64,000 nt of DNA from Moringa oleifera. Lineage: Eukaryota; Streptophyta; Magnoliopsida; Brassicales; Moringaceae. The number at the start of each line of letters is the position of its first letter. The stretch's first letter is position 1. Both the position numbers and the translations under genes were made by a program. The notes beneath the pieces were generated by a model. That model was given only the letters and a program-made list of their open reading frames with translations. It did not search any database and was not told where the DNA came from. The stretch is from contig JAJFZO010000566.1 in assembly GCA_021397835.1 (NCBI GenBank), forward strand, positions 1,302,001 through 1,366,000, in the 5' to 3' direction. This document shows, in pieces, positions 1-11,763 of this stretch.

Positions 1-53
1 CATAGTGATTTTAAACTTAAGTTTTGCAACTTTTTATTTGCATGTTTCATTAG

Positions 54-568
54 GTTGTGGAAGATGGCTATGAGTTTTTCGCGAGGCGGCAGCTGGTGAC
101 CATATTCTCTGCCCCAAATTACTGTGGCGAATTTGACAATGCTGGTGCAATGATGAGCGTGGATGATACTTTGACGTGTTCTTTTCAGATCCTCAAGTCA
201 TCTGAGAAGAAAGGAAAAATTGGATTTGGCAGCAACATGTTGAGACCTGGAACTCCACCCCACAAGGTAACAATCTCTTGTTGTGGACATCTTATACGTG
301 GACCTGTTTGTGCTGTTATGATGATGAGCTTCTCAGTTTAAGGAGGTTAGAACAGAATTGACCATGGAAGATTAAGATTAATAGTCATCATCTGTTTTAG
401 GACTAAAGCAGTGTCAAAAAAACAAACAATTTATACCCTGTGCGTTTTGGAAGTCATGGTAGTTTAACAAAATGATAACTTCAAGTCGCCGCTTGACTGG
501 AGTGGTTGCTTTATTTTATGAAGCTTAATCTTCCAAATCTGTTTATCTTCCAGGGTGGGAAAGGTTGA
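54..568 (+). CDS. TOPP: Type-1 serine/threonine protein phosphatase catalytic subunit (PP1/TOPP), 3' end only
   Basis: PP1 is the metal-dependent Ser/Thr phosphatase catalytic subunit, targeted in cytosol and nucleus by regulatory partners. Only the last two coding exons are present. Exon 54-266 follows a cag-type acceptor and opens with VVEDGYEFF, then shows the hallmark phosphatase stretch [19 protein letters not shown] and the PP1-like tail ending in [16 protein letters not shown] intron (267-553) precedes a tiny last exon, 554-568, which adds GGKG and a stop. The SAPNYC motif carries the beta12-beta13 loop that binds microcystin-type inhibitors in PP1. The upstream exons with the metal-binding GDxHG and GDxVDRG motifs lie outside the window. 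The family assignment is certain; which plant TOPP isoform it is cannot be told from the tail. Confidence 0.95.
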
Positions 569-1881
569 TTATCTGCCCCAACACTAATCTAAAGACACAA
601 GCTGCATGAGAAGTAGGTGTTGCTCCATTCTCTGTCAGTTGTCTAAGCTGTATGCAAAGATCCTCCTGTGTGGCATCATTGCCACAGACACTAGGAAGTT
701 TTCAAGTCTGCCTTCTTTGCCACCAAAGGAGAAATATAAAGACCGGAAGTTACTGAAATGAAAGTATTAGACAAGCCCAGTGATCCCTATCCATGCACCT
801 CCTGGTGGTTTGGCTTTCCATTGTGTAGAATGAAAATTCTGACTTCCTTTCATGTCTGTTTCGTAACTGGGTAGGCGTACCATTTTCAATTTTATGGCAA
901 TGCTCAGGAACTTTTGTTTGCTAGTAGGTGGGATCATTTCTTTTTTAATTTAGGTGCACTAACACACTTAACGTTCTTTATACAAACGACACAAATCCTA
1001 AGAATCAGGTTGTCCACCAGGCCAGGTTGGGGTGGGACTGGTTTGAGCAATGTGTGGTGAACAAGGCAAAAAGGTTCAATGGGCTGGTTTGAACCAGGTT
1101 TGGTGCAAAGCAAATTGTTGGTGATTGTTACTGGGTTGGCGCTATGGATTTTGAAGGAAGCTTCTGCGGAAATACATCATATGTTTAGTGATTTCAAAAT
1201 AATTTCCATATAAATTATGACTGTAACAAACAATAAGCTTTTCGACTTCCCCATTTAGCATTAGTAAGCAGTAAGCACCCTTGTTATGGATCAGCTTGGA
1301 CGAATTTACGAGCCCCAATGTTCCAGACGAAAAATTGAAGTTTAATGGGTTTCATGTCTGATATAGAAATCAGTTTGTCCATCACTGGTTGCCAAACTTC
1401 CGTTTGTCTTTGCTACTAATTCTTGCAAACCAAACAACGCCGATAGAGAATCATCTGGTTGGCTTCCAAGAAAATGGCAGGAGAAAATTCACCTTCAGAA
1501 TGATTTTTTAAGGGGTATATCTTGAATGTCAAAATTTTAATTACGGATATTTTAGTCTGAAAACTCATCACATTAAACCCGATTCTTGCAAAATGTGGAT
1601 TTTCAGTTTGTATCAGGAGAGGACGGAGACTAAACAATCCTAGTAAACCAAGCGCTCCGAGTCGAGGAGACGTCTTCATTTTCCTAAAGGTAAAAGGAAA
1701 TCGCGCCATTGTAACCGACAAACTTTTTTTAATAAAAAAAAAGTTTAAATAATGGTGCCCATGAAGACCTTTCAGAACAGAACCAATTGAAGCGCAAATT
1801 GCTTATTTGAACGACGTAGACTCAACAGAGCCAGCATTGACGGGTACGGCGATACCGCCGACAGCAGGACTGACCACGGGG
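569..1881. other. PP1 3' UTR and spacer before the PIAL gene
   Basis: After the PP1 stop, transcribed-looking 3' UTR sequence is expected for a few hundred bases. The remainder should hold the promoter and 5' UTR of the next gene. An open frame runs from about 1765 to the PIAL ATG at 1882 but contains no in-frame ATG. A short upstream ATG frame at 1752 ends at 1788-1790. No separate gene is supported. Confidence 0.6.
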
Positions 1882-4800
1882 ATGCAGCAACAGCAGCAGC
1901 AATTAACGGCACCGTTTAACAACGCGCAACGGGTGGCTACTGTGGCTAAGTTGTTGGCAACTCATATCCTACCTGGATACCCTAGCAACGCTGCCGATTT
2001 CTTCAAGCTCTGCCTCTCCCTCGCCAGGTATCTACATCTTCAAATATGCAGTTTGCTTGTACATTGTTTGTGATGGCAGTCTTTTTCTTCTTTCTTCCTT
2101 AAATGCTACCCTATTTGTTTCATGTTACTGGATTTTGTTTTCTCTTTCTAGAAGTGCATTGGTTTAGAATTTTCACTTTTGGCTTGGTTGTTGAATTCTT
2201 GCTGATTGGCTTCTCGTTATATTCTGTTTGTGCAATTGCCAGAAGAGGCATGTCTGCATATGTGGTAGGAACTTTGTTGAAGAATTTGCTATTTGTTTGG
2301 TTGTTGAAAGGATGAATCTATTGTTTTACTTTTCACCAATTGAAGTTTAGAAGAGCAAGAAGTTGGGTTAGTAGTTGCAACATTTTGTTTTCTTTAATTA
2401 GTGCAGTTTTGAGGTCGATTGAGTTTATCTCTGGATAAAATTCTGTATTACTGGCAATCCTTGCTGAGTGTAAATGGGAAATTGCTAGAAAAGGAAATTG
2501 GGAATGAAGATGGGGTTTGAACTGTTTACTGTTAATTGAGCATGGAGAGTTGAATCGAGAAACTAAAGAAATGTAGACGGTTTTACTCTAGATTGTCAAT
2601 GGAATGAAATGTAAGTTGCTGGAACTTAGGATGGTTCTATGATCAGGACTGTTGGCTTTGAGTTACTTTTGATTTTCTGTGGTCACTACACTCAAGAAAT
2701 CACGAGTCTAGATCATGTGTGGAAGGATGTGAGAGAATATGCATGTTATCTGTCTTTGTGCCCATGTGTCCTCACGTATTGGCATGTGCTAACATATTTC
2801 TTGCAAGAGAACTCTTTATACTGAAGTAGATAAGGGAAAGAGAAGAAAAATCTAAATGAAAAAAAGAAGAAGAATAGAACTTGAATCTGAAAGATAAAAT
2901 AAAGAAATCTGCTTTTGCTCTTGTTTACCTTGAATATCCTTGATAAACCTTTATTGGCATCCTTCAAAATTTATGCAGCAGCATTAAGATAGATTACTCA
3001 AGGAACTAAATAATGATGGAGTATTACTCTCATACGTTTATGTTTCTCCAAACAAGAACCTCTTTTGGTTGGTTGCATACTGCAAGTAGTTATTCTGCTT
3101 TGCTGACTGTTGTGAGAATGATCATTTTAGTGTTCACAACTTCCTTTAGTAATACTTTATCTCCTTTAGGATGGTATGTATGTGTTCCCTTTTCTGTATA
3201 TATGGCCATAGGATTTGTCTTTCATCTTGTGTTCATCATTTGTTCCCATCCTTTTCCACCCTAACTTTCAAGGCTGTAGCTTTGTGAATCATGCATGACA
3301 GACTGTTCAATTTCAATTATCGTTCTTTTGTGATCTTTAACTATCGCTTTATATCTCTCCCGAGCTTTGTGATGACCTGCTGTCCTTTTGGTTTGGTTGT
3401 CTAAAATTTGGTTATGATGTAGTATGTTTTCGTTGCTTACATGTTCCACTCCATTTTACGTGATACCAATAAGCAGAAGTGGAACTTACTGTTGCTGTTT
3501 ATATATTTAATCTTTCCTCTACTTGACTAGATTAATTTTGACAAATACAGAGGTATTGATTATGCGGTTGCTAACAATGAGATTCCAACTGAAGCTCAAG
3601 ACTTGCCTTCATTATTGAAACAGGTGACTACTGTCAAATGACATGGCTTTTGATACAGATTATGTGCATACGGGTGTCTATTATATAAAGGGAACAGTGC
3701 ATGGATTGATGATATGTAATGATGCATGGATTGGTATTGGTTTTCCGGTTTGCTATGCAGAATTGGCCACGATGTTTGATATGCAGAACTTGTTCATGGA
3801 TGTTGGATAGTATGTAATTAAAATAATTAAGATTGTTGCCTCATTTTCTTATTTGAATGTTATGTTGTCAGTTAATTGAATTCTAGTAGTGTTTGGTCAT
3901 AGTGCATGTGGCCTTGTAGGTTATGCAGTATTGTCTGGTGGGTTCAGGAGCCCAACTGTACTAGCATTTCCTGCCAAAAAAGTCCTTAGTAAAAGGTGTT
4001 AACTTTGGTTTTCTAAAGATGAAAGCTGTTATCCATCTGTGTATCTCCCACTGTGGCTGATATTACTAGCATCTTCTGCAGAGTCAAGTTTACTAAGTTC
4101 TATACAGAATAAACCTACATGCCGAGTCTCAACAATATTATCTGCCACTGGGCTTCGGATGTAGGATGAATATAGGATATGAGAAAATGAAACTATGCCT
4201 TTATTGCTATGTTTTATTAATGATAATCTTTTGCTTTGCTTGATACTCGACCTTCTCAATTAGTGACTGAGTGAATTCTACTGAATTTGTGATTATTATT
4301 TTTCTTCTAAGTGGATTGTGCTCCTTGAGTTTCTCATGCCTGTATTACCTGTGCAACGGATAGTGTCCATTCCCAGATAATATTATCCTTTGGGCACATC
4401 GAGTTGTAAATTTGTTCCTTTGAAAACATATGTAACTTCAAAATGACTAATCAGCATGCTTCTTTTGCTTTCCGTTCTTGCATATTTATCTAAGTATGGG
4501 AGTTTGTCACATTCTTGGTTATATATATTTTTTTCTTGTACTGCGTAGGTATGCCAACGTAGAAATGATCAAGTCTTAGCTGGTGCTATCATGGTGCTTA
4601 TGATCTCTGTTAAGGTAAATTAAACCAAACCATTTACATGAAAGGTTGCTTCTAGTTATGTAAGCTTCTGATTTTGCATCAATGATTTGAAGTTGGTTGG
4701 GTCTAAATGTGTTTGCATGTTGACTATGATTTGGCATGTGTATTGGAAGGACTTCCTTTTCCATTGTCTTTTATTTGATTGGGAATCTGGACAACATTGA

Positions 4801-7800
4801 TAGTGTGTTTTCACTCCCCTCTGAGTTGTTCTTTTCGATGTTATTAGTTGTGTCATTGTCGGATCAATGGCTTGGAATTTCTCTGCAAAATGTTAGCTAT
4901 GTGATATATGCACCACATGGTCCTAATTTACCATTTACATAAATTTGAGGTTTTCGTTCTGGTGCGGTTTCATTCCTTTGTATTCTCTTCGGTGTCTACT
5001 TATGTCATGATTTCCCACCCCCCCCTCCCCCCTTCCCCTTTTTCTTGTTTCACACTTCATGATAAGATTACTTAAATATTTTTTTTCCTCTCCTCTGCCT
5101 TTAGTATGCCTTTCAGAGTATACTTAAGTTCTCGAGACTAGTTATTAAAATATTTTTATGTGCTATATGGTGATATTTTTGCTGACTTTATATTTATGTG
5201 GTAGAATGCTTGTAAGCTCGGATGGTTTTCGGATAAGGAGAACCAAGAACTCTTTACTCTTGCCAATGAGGTTTGCTTGGAACTGCATCCAAATTTTATG
5301 GTAAATTTCTTATGCAGAACTGCTGATAGTTGTCTTTCTCCACATTTAGGTAGGGAGTAACTTCTGCAGTCCTGGAGATATTAGCATTGGACCAAGATAT
5401 CCTATTTCTAGTATTTCAACAATTATGGCTAGGTGGGTTGTATTTTTCTTGTATTTATTGATAAATGGTGGTCACATACCTACGTGGTTATGTTGTCCCA
5501 TGCAGTCTTTTGTTGGAAATGATCTATATGGCTCATGAGGCTGCACTCATGCTATGAGGCTTAATAAACTATACAATAGTAATTTTTGAAGTTCATTTTT
5601 TAACATGACATACCCCCATCTATCCCTGGAATTGTAGTGAGTTTTCTGTAAATCATCACTGACTTACTCGAGCCATTATAAGAGAGAGGTCCGATTAATT
5701 CTTTTTCCTTCTTTTTTTGATGAGCCATTCTGGGTTCCAGCAGCAATTTTAAATGATGGTATGCATCTTCACATGTTAATCTTCACCTTTTTCCTCTGCC
5801 AAGAGATGGTAGAAAATGTAAGATGACCAATTATCTTGAAAGTTGAAGTTGATAAGCTTGGAATATCTTTATATTAGCATGTTGAACCATTATTCATTAT
5901 AGTTACTACTATCGATGAATATTATCTGAAACTCTTCCTCTCTTGCTTTTCCCCCTCTCTTTTATTTTTCCTCTCTGTAGATTCTATCCACTTATGAAGA
6001 TGGGGCAAATACTTGTTTCTCTGGAAGTGAAGGTGATCTCTTATTCCATTTTGAAGACTTATTGTTTGCTTGTTCATCACATGTATTTATCCGTATTTCT
6101 TGGCAATGTAGCCTGGATATGGTGCATACATGAGTGATTTCCATATCTCGAAGAATACAACACATTCTCCACAAGAAAAAGTAGTAAGTATATCATAGTC
6201 AGTTTCGATTTTAAATGCTGGTGTAAGATCTCATAACTGTTGAATGTGGAGTTTTGCTCTGCTTTTTAACCCTTTTTGTATCATATCTTTTAGACATTTA
6301 CTTGTCTCTCTGTGAGTATTGTGTGCATGTGAGTGTATGTCTGTGTGTGTGTGTGCATGCATTTCAGTGCATGTGTGTACATATACATGTAATTTATTGC
6401 TTGGATTTCTTGGTTGCTGCATGATTTTTTTTTTTTTTGGGTGCCTTGTTACTTGAATGCGGATGTGGCTGCTCGACTCTCTTTATTTATTTATTTACCT
6501 TGTTTTGATGTTCATACCCGTTCAATTTATCGATTAATGCGATACACCATTTTTCAACATTGAAAATATAGGTCACATGGTTTTCATCCTTTATAGTTAT
6601 ATTTACATTTCTAGTTGTAGACCTTGCTAGTGATTTTTATCTCATATGTTTTCTATGAATTGGAGACCATGTAGTTTGAAATTAATCATTTGACTCTTTT
6701 CTAAATGTATCTTTGCAAGTCTTTGTATCATGTTTTGTATTGGTAATTAGACGTGTTGCTGAGCAACTCTTTTAAGAAATGGCATGGAAAATTTTTGAGT
6801 GGGGAAAATACATGTTATAGTTCTTATGTGGTTGATATTGTAAATGCACGTGGCTGCACTTCTGTGTCTTCTTTCTTGAAGTTAACACTGTCGTGCAAAT
6901 CAGAGCATGTACTCTGTCTAGTAAAGGCTACCTGATGCAGTTTTGTTATTTGCACATTTTTATTTACAGTTCTATTTTCTTTCTAATACTCAGGTTTGAT
7001 TTTGTGAGTACTGCATCTTACTCTGACCTCTCTTTTCTTTTTGGCATGCAGCGGTTATTTGTAGCACAGACAGATAGCGTAGAGACATCTGCTTGTATTA
7101 TAAGTCCCCAGCAAGTGAGGTATAAATAAACCTGCTGCTGGTTTTGTTTTTAAATTTCTTTTTGCTGTAGGGTTATTTCATGGTATTATGGTGATCTTTG
7201 CGTTGACATCGCAGCTTTCTGATGAATGGAAAGGGAGTTGACAGAAGAACTAATGTGCTAATGGTTTGTGTACTTTGCTTGATTTCTGGATTAGTTGATC
7301 CTGTAATGAAAATTGTTGCAAAAGTATGATGCATAATTTTTCCTGTGTTATCCTTTATCAGGATACTGGACCTCAGATGCCAACAAATATCACTGGAATA
7401 CTTAAATATGGAACAAATCTTCTTCAAGCAGTGGGCCAGTTCAATGGTGTGCTTGAATCAGATCTTCGTGATATTAGTATCTTGCTTTTCATATATGATC
7501 CTGCTCTCACAGAAACTCTAACTGTTTAAAGGTCATTATATTATCATTGTTGCCTTCATGAGCATGACATCATCACCTGACACTCCCATGCTGCAAGATT
7601 ATGTGCAGTCAGATACTGTTGAACCAGATTCAGGTATATATGGAGGGGGAAAGAACTAAAGAAAAAGATAAATGGCTTCCATTTGTCTTCAATTTCTTTA
7701 GTTGGTTGCTTAATTCTAAGTTAAATTACATTGAATTTTAGATTTATGAATATACTAATTTTGTCATTCTTTTGTTTGCCTTCATAGATTCTGACATAAT

Positions 7801-10800
7801 TGAGGGCCCATCACGAATATCACTTAATTGTCCCATCAGGTATGCTTTGATCTTGTTGATTGTAACTTTTGCTGTTGGAATCTTTATGGGATTTCCTTTG
7901 TTCTGTCTGGTTAATTTCTTATTGCTCCCTATAGGAAACAATCACTCCCCACCCTTCACCCAGAAGAAAACAAACAGTAAAAAGGGGGACTATTTAGTGG
8001 TTACATTATCTCTTCAAGGTCTCCTCCTGCATGGGGAGCAAGTCAATATTTTGTTCTTTAAGTCTTCTTTCCTGTATGATTAATTTTTGTTGTTATTGCT
8101 TGCTCAATTTGTCCCTTCTTTCCTCATGCTTAACGGGATTCATATAGAAATATGGTTGCCTTTCTTCAGGTTTTTGTTTTTCTCCTTTTTCTTTTTTCTT
8201 GTGTGTTTGAAATGGTATGCATGTATGCATTTGTGCATTTAAGAGTGTGTTCGTTTTTGCATGTGCATACATGCACGGCTTCATGCCACTTGCTTGTGTA
8301 CGAATAATGTTGATAAATATGTCACTTATGTTTTCAGCCTGCCTATCTTGTCTTGTCTTTAATATTAATCTTTTTATTATGTCATTCTATTAGTTCTTTC
8401 TTGTAGTGCTTTTTTTTTGGGTTCTATTATTAAATAGTTTTTCCATCTTAAACAGCCGAACACGTATCAATATTCCTGTCAAAGGACATTTGTGCAAACA
8501 TCTGCAGGTTAGTTCTTCCTTCTGGTAAACATCATGAGGCATAATAGATTTCTTTGCATCTATGAGATAATTTTACTGGGGCCTTGATTTCGAGTTGATT
8601 GTTTCGGGTAGGAATTGCACAAGTCACCAAGAACTTGAAACATTCGTTAAGTACTGTATATGAACAAATTTGCAAGTAAATCCATGACTAAAACCATGGA
8701 GTTGTTGTCACCAACAGAATTTATTTGCCTTTCATAAATTCTGTTGTTTTAACTTGCCCAAAACCCAGCCCACCTTCTCTGTAATATCACTCTCTCTGAT
8801 TTATTTTGCTCTAGTGTTTTGATTTTAGTAACTACATTGATATAAATTCAAGAAGACCATCCTGGCGCTGCCCACATTGTAATCGCAATGTCTGCTACAC
8901 TGACATTCGTGTTGATCAAAATATTGTTAAGGCAAGTTGCTATGTGCTTTGGCTCGTCATATTTTACTGTGAACAGCAGTTAAGACCAATGCCTTTTTCC
9001 CTCAGGTCCTGAAAGAGGTGGGAGACAGTGTTGCTGATGTGATTATCTCTGTAGATGGATCGTGGAAGGCTGTACTAGAAGGTGATGACAATACGGATCA
9101 GGTGCATGATAAGACCCTAAGCTGCCTTAGAGATGGGTCTGGCCAGCAAGAACCTGGTAGCTTCTCAGATGATGTTGCTGTTTTGGATCTTACAGAGGAT
9201 GATAATGAAATGGACACAATTGGCATCAGTGAAATTGAAGACAGGAAACCTATTTTAACTGATCTTCAGAGTCAATCTGCTGATGCGAGTTTAACTATGC
9301 AATCAAACTTGACCAATACTTCTCAAATCGTTCAAAATGTTGCTGCTCAAACAGGGCATGAATTTTGGCATGGGAATGGCCCTGTTACCTCTGCTGCTAG
9401 GTCAAATGTCCAAGTTGTTGGTAACACCTTGGATTCTTCTTCCAATTTTATGTCATCTCCTTTGTTGCCTGACGTTTCCTCTACACTGAGTCTAGAAGCT
9501 GAACTTCGTGGGCATACTTCAATAATGCAAAGTCAGTTCTCTACTCCCAGTAACGTGCCGTTACAACAGTCACAATTCATGAATCAATTAGTCAGCCAAG
9601 AGCATGGAAGGTCACCAACAGCACCAAGATATGTAAACAGAACACCGTTTGCAGTCCAGGCCCTTCCAGCCCAGTCTCTCCCACAAACTTCACAACAGAG
9701 ATCAAGAACTACCTTTAGTACATCAATCCCCAGTGGTTCCTATTTTTCTTCTCAGGCTGCCCTGTCTGCTGCGCCCACTTCAAATGCTCCAAATGTGGTC
9801 TCCACTGATATGGAGAGGCAGCATCAATTCTCTAGATCCCATGTCCATCTGCCTCAGGTGCCAGATATGGCTTCATCTTCACTGCAGAATCGCTTGGTGG
9901 CACAGGTTGGTTCTTTTCCCCTTGTTCATTTAAGAAAATTATGAAGATAGTTGCTGGTTCTAATGCAATCAGAAAATTTTCTGACTGAAAATTTGAGTTG
10001 ATTGGATAACCGGTTACACATTAATAAGCAAGGTTTTAATATTTTACCTTCTTTTTTAACTTCTTCCTTGCAGAACAGTGGTCATCAAGATCCTTCATTC
10101 ATTTCAGGTCAATCCACACAACAGGTTGTTAACCTTCCTGCTCCGAGTCAAGTCCCTACTGCATACGGAGTATCTTCTTGCCCCCCAACTGAACACCAGA
10201 ATCCAGATCTGCAAAGGTTGCAACAAACCAGGGGCCAGTCTCCAGGCATTCTCAGATCATCCTCCTCTCTCCCAAGACCTCAAACTCCACAAGGGGGTCT
10301 ACGAGTTGGGATTGGCCGTGCAACAGGCTCTGGAAATAACCAACAGGAAAGGTTTATGGTTGCGCCGCAACAAGGAGTCCAGATGGGTAGACAGTCACCA
10401 ACATTGCCAGTTCAAACTCAAACATCCAGAACAGGGCCTTCATACCCAATAAATGTCGATGGTATTAGATCAGGAGAGCAGAGAGGAAACTCAGGGAATA
10501 TGGTTCAATCAGTTTCAAGGGGTGATGCTTTGCTGGATGTTACCATAGAGCAAAATTGGCAGCCTACTGGACGGATGCGTGGAAGCCTCACACCTGGGGC
10601 TTATTGTGCTGCTATGGACTCAATGATAATTAGGCCAACCCAATCAGCTCAAGCAGTAAGACTACCAAACCAACCGACTCAAGTTGCAAGACGATCAACC
10701 CAACCAGCTCAAGTAACAAGACCATCAATGCAATCAGCTCAAGCAGCAAGGCCACAAATTAATCTGCCTTCTCACCTGCAGATGCTTCTTGCAAATAGCA

Positions 10801-10898
10801 GGTATGGTCAGGCTCAGGCTCAGGGACAAAATAACTCGATGACCGAACCGACTGGCATGATCGGAGCATCTGGTATGCAACCTGGCAATCTCCGGTGA
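1882..10898 (+). CDS. PIAL: PIAL1/PIAL2-like SP-RING (MIZ) SUMO ligase
   Basis: PIAL proteins promote SUMO-chain formation (E4-type SUMO ligase activity) and take part in transcriptional silencing in the nucleus. I read 16 exons: 1882-2027, 3551-3623, 4549-4614, 5205-5270, 5350-5432, 5981-6032, 6112-6183, 7052-7119, 7215-7263, 7362-7446, 7532-7633, 7788-7839, 8456-8507, 8815-8931, 9006-9905 and 10074-10898, giving 935 residues. A conserved helical N-terminal region is followed by the SP-RING at about residues 290-385, with its Cys/His set visible in LNCPIS, LCKHLQCFDF and WRCPHC. A SUMO-interacting motif, VLDLTEDD, lies at about 420-427. The tail is Q/S/P-rich with a second candidate, LLDVT, and a 10-residue tandem repeat. 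Intron 14 is GC-AG. The start is uncertain: 1882 is the first in-frame ATG, yet family-like sequence extends upstream without an ATG. The family call is secure; PIAL1 versus PIAL2 is not resolved. Confidence 0.92.
10635..10754 (+). repeat. Four in-frame 30-base tandem repeats in the PIAL tail
   Basis: Four consecutive 30-base units encode the 10-residue pattern PTQSAQAVRL, PNQPTQVARR, STQPAQVTRP, SMQSAQAARP. They are diverged at the DNA level but keep the frame. They sit in the disordered, Gln/Pro-rich C-terminal region of the PIAL protein. Confidence 0.85.
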
Positions 10899-11763
10899 CC
10901 TGTTTATGTTGGAGTTTTGCTTTGTGTAGTAGGATGGGGATGTACATGAAATATAGCATGGCCAGTTTTGTATCATGAGGTCACCTTATGAACTTTTCAC
11001 TTTGCTCATATAACTGGTTTGAGCTTCACCTGCCCAAATATGTTTAGGTTTATAGTCCCAACTTATGTATTTATGTTTGTCTGTTGGGTGTTATTCTTTA
11101 TTAAAAAAAAGGTTATATCTTTACTTCAGAATCAAATCTTCTACTCTGTTTTTGTCAGTTATTGAGATGAGGTGGATTAGGTTATCTGGATGTGGATATT
11201 CCCATAGAAAGAAAAAGGAACTACCATGTTTCGTGTCATGTGATTGTAATGACGATAATATTGTCTATGGCAGATATCCATCTGCTGCTTGGAATTTAGT
11301 GGATTATCCCTCCATTGGGTAATTGCGTTCCCTCTATTTCGATTGCCTGGGACTTGGAAAAATAAGGGGTGTTTTAAGAACAACAAATAATCCAATGCTA
11401 AAAGCTGAATAAGGACATTTACTCACTTCTTCATCATGCTTAGCAAAATTATGATTAGATGAGGTATACAACTATTAATTTGCTCATTTGTATAATATCT
11501 AAGCTTTAGGAAAAACAGAATTACATAAATGCCAGACGATAATGGCAAACAGCTCCTATCAAGTGACTGGGACGAAGAACCCATGTAATTCTGACTATCA
11601 TATCTGTATTTAGCTCCTTGCGATTCTATAAATTGTTTAAAGAACAGGAAGGAAGGACAAAAATCTATAGCCATTTTTAGCAGGCGATCCAGTACACTCT
11701 GCAATGTCGTTCAATGGTATGCAGCCTCAATGCAGTAGGATTATGACAGCTGCTGTGTCAATA
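10899..11763. other. Convergent 3' UTRs of PIAL and SGT1
   Basis: This spacer lies between two genes pointing at each other, so it should hold both 3' UTRs. Short open frames on both strands show no family resemblance. I see no gene, RNA or repeat in it. Confidence 0.6.

Noticed and set aside
1416..1721. 101-codon open frame on the minus strand between PP1 and PIAL
   Set aside because: No recognisable domain, no splice context, and it lies in the likely PP1 3' UTR/PIAL promoter.
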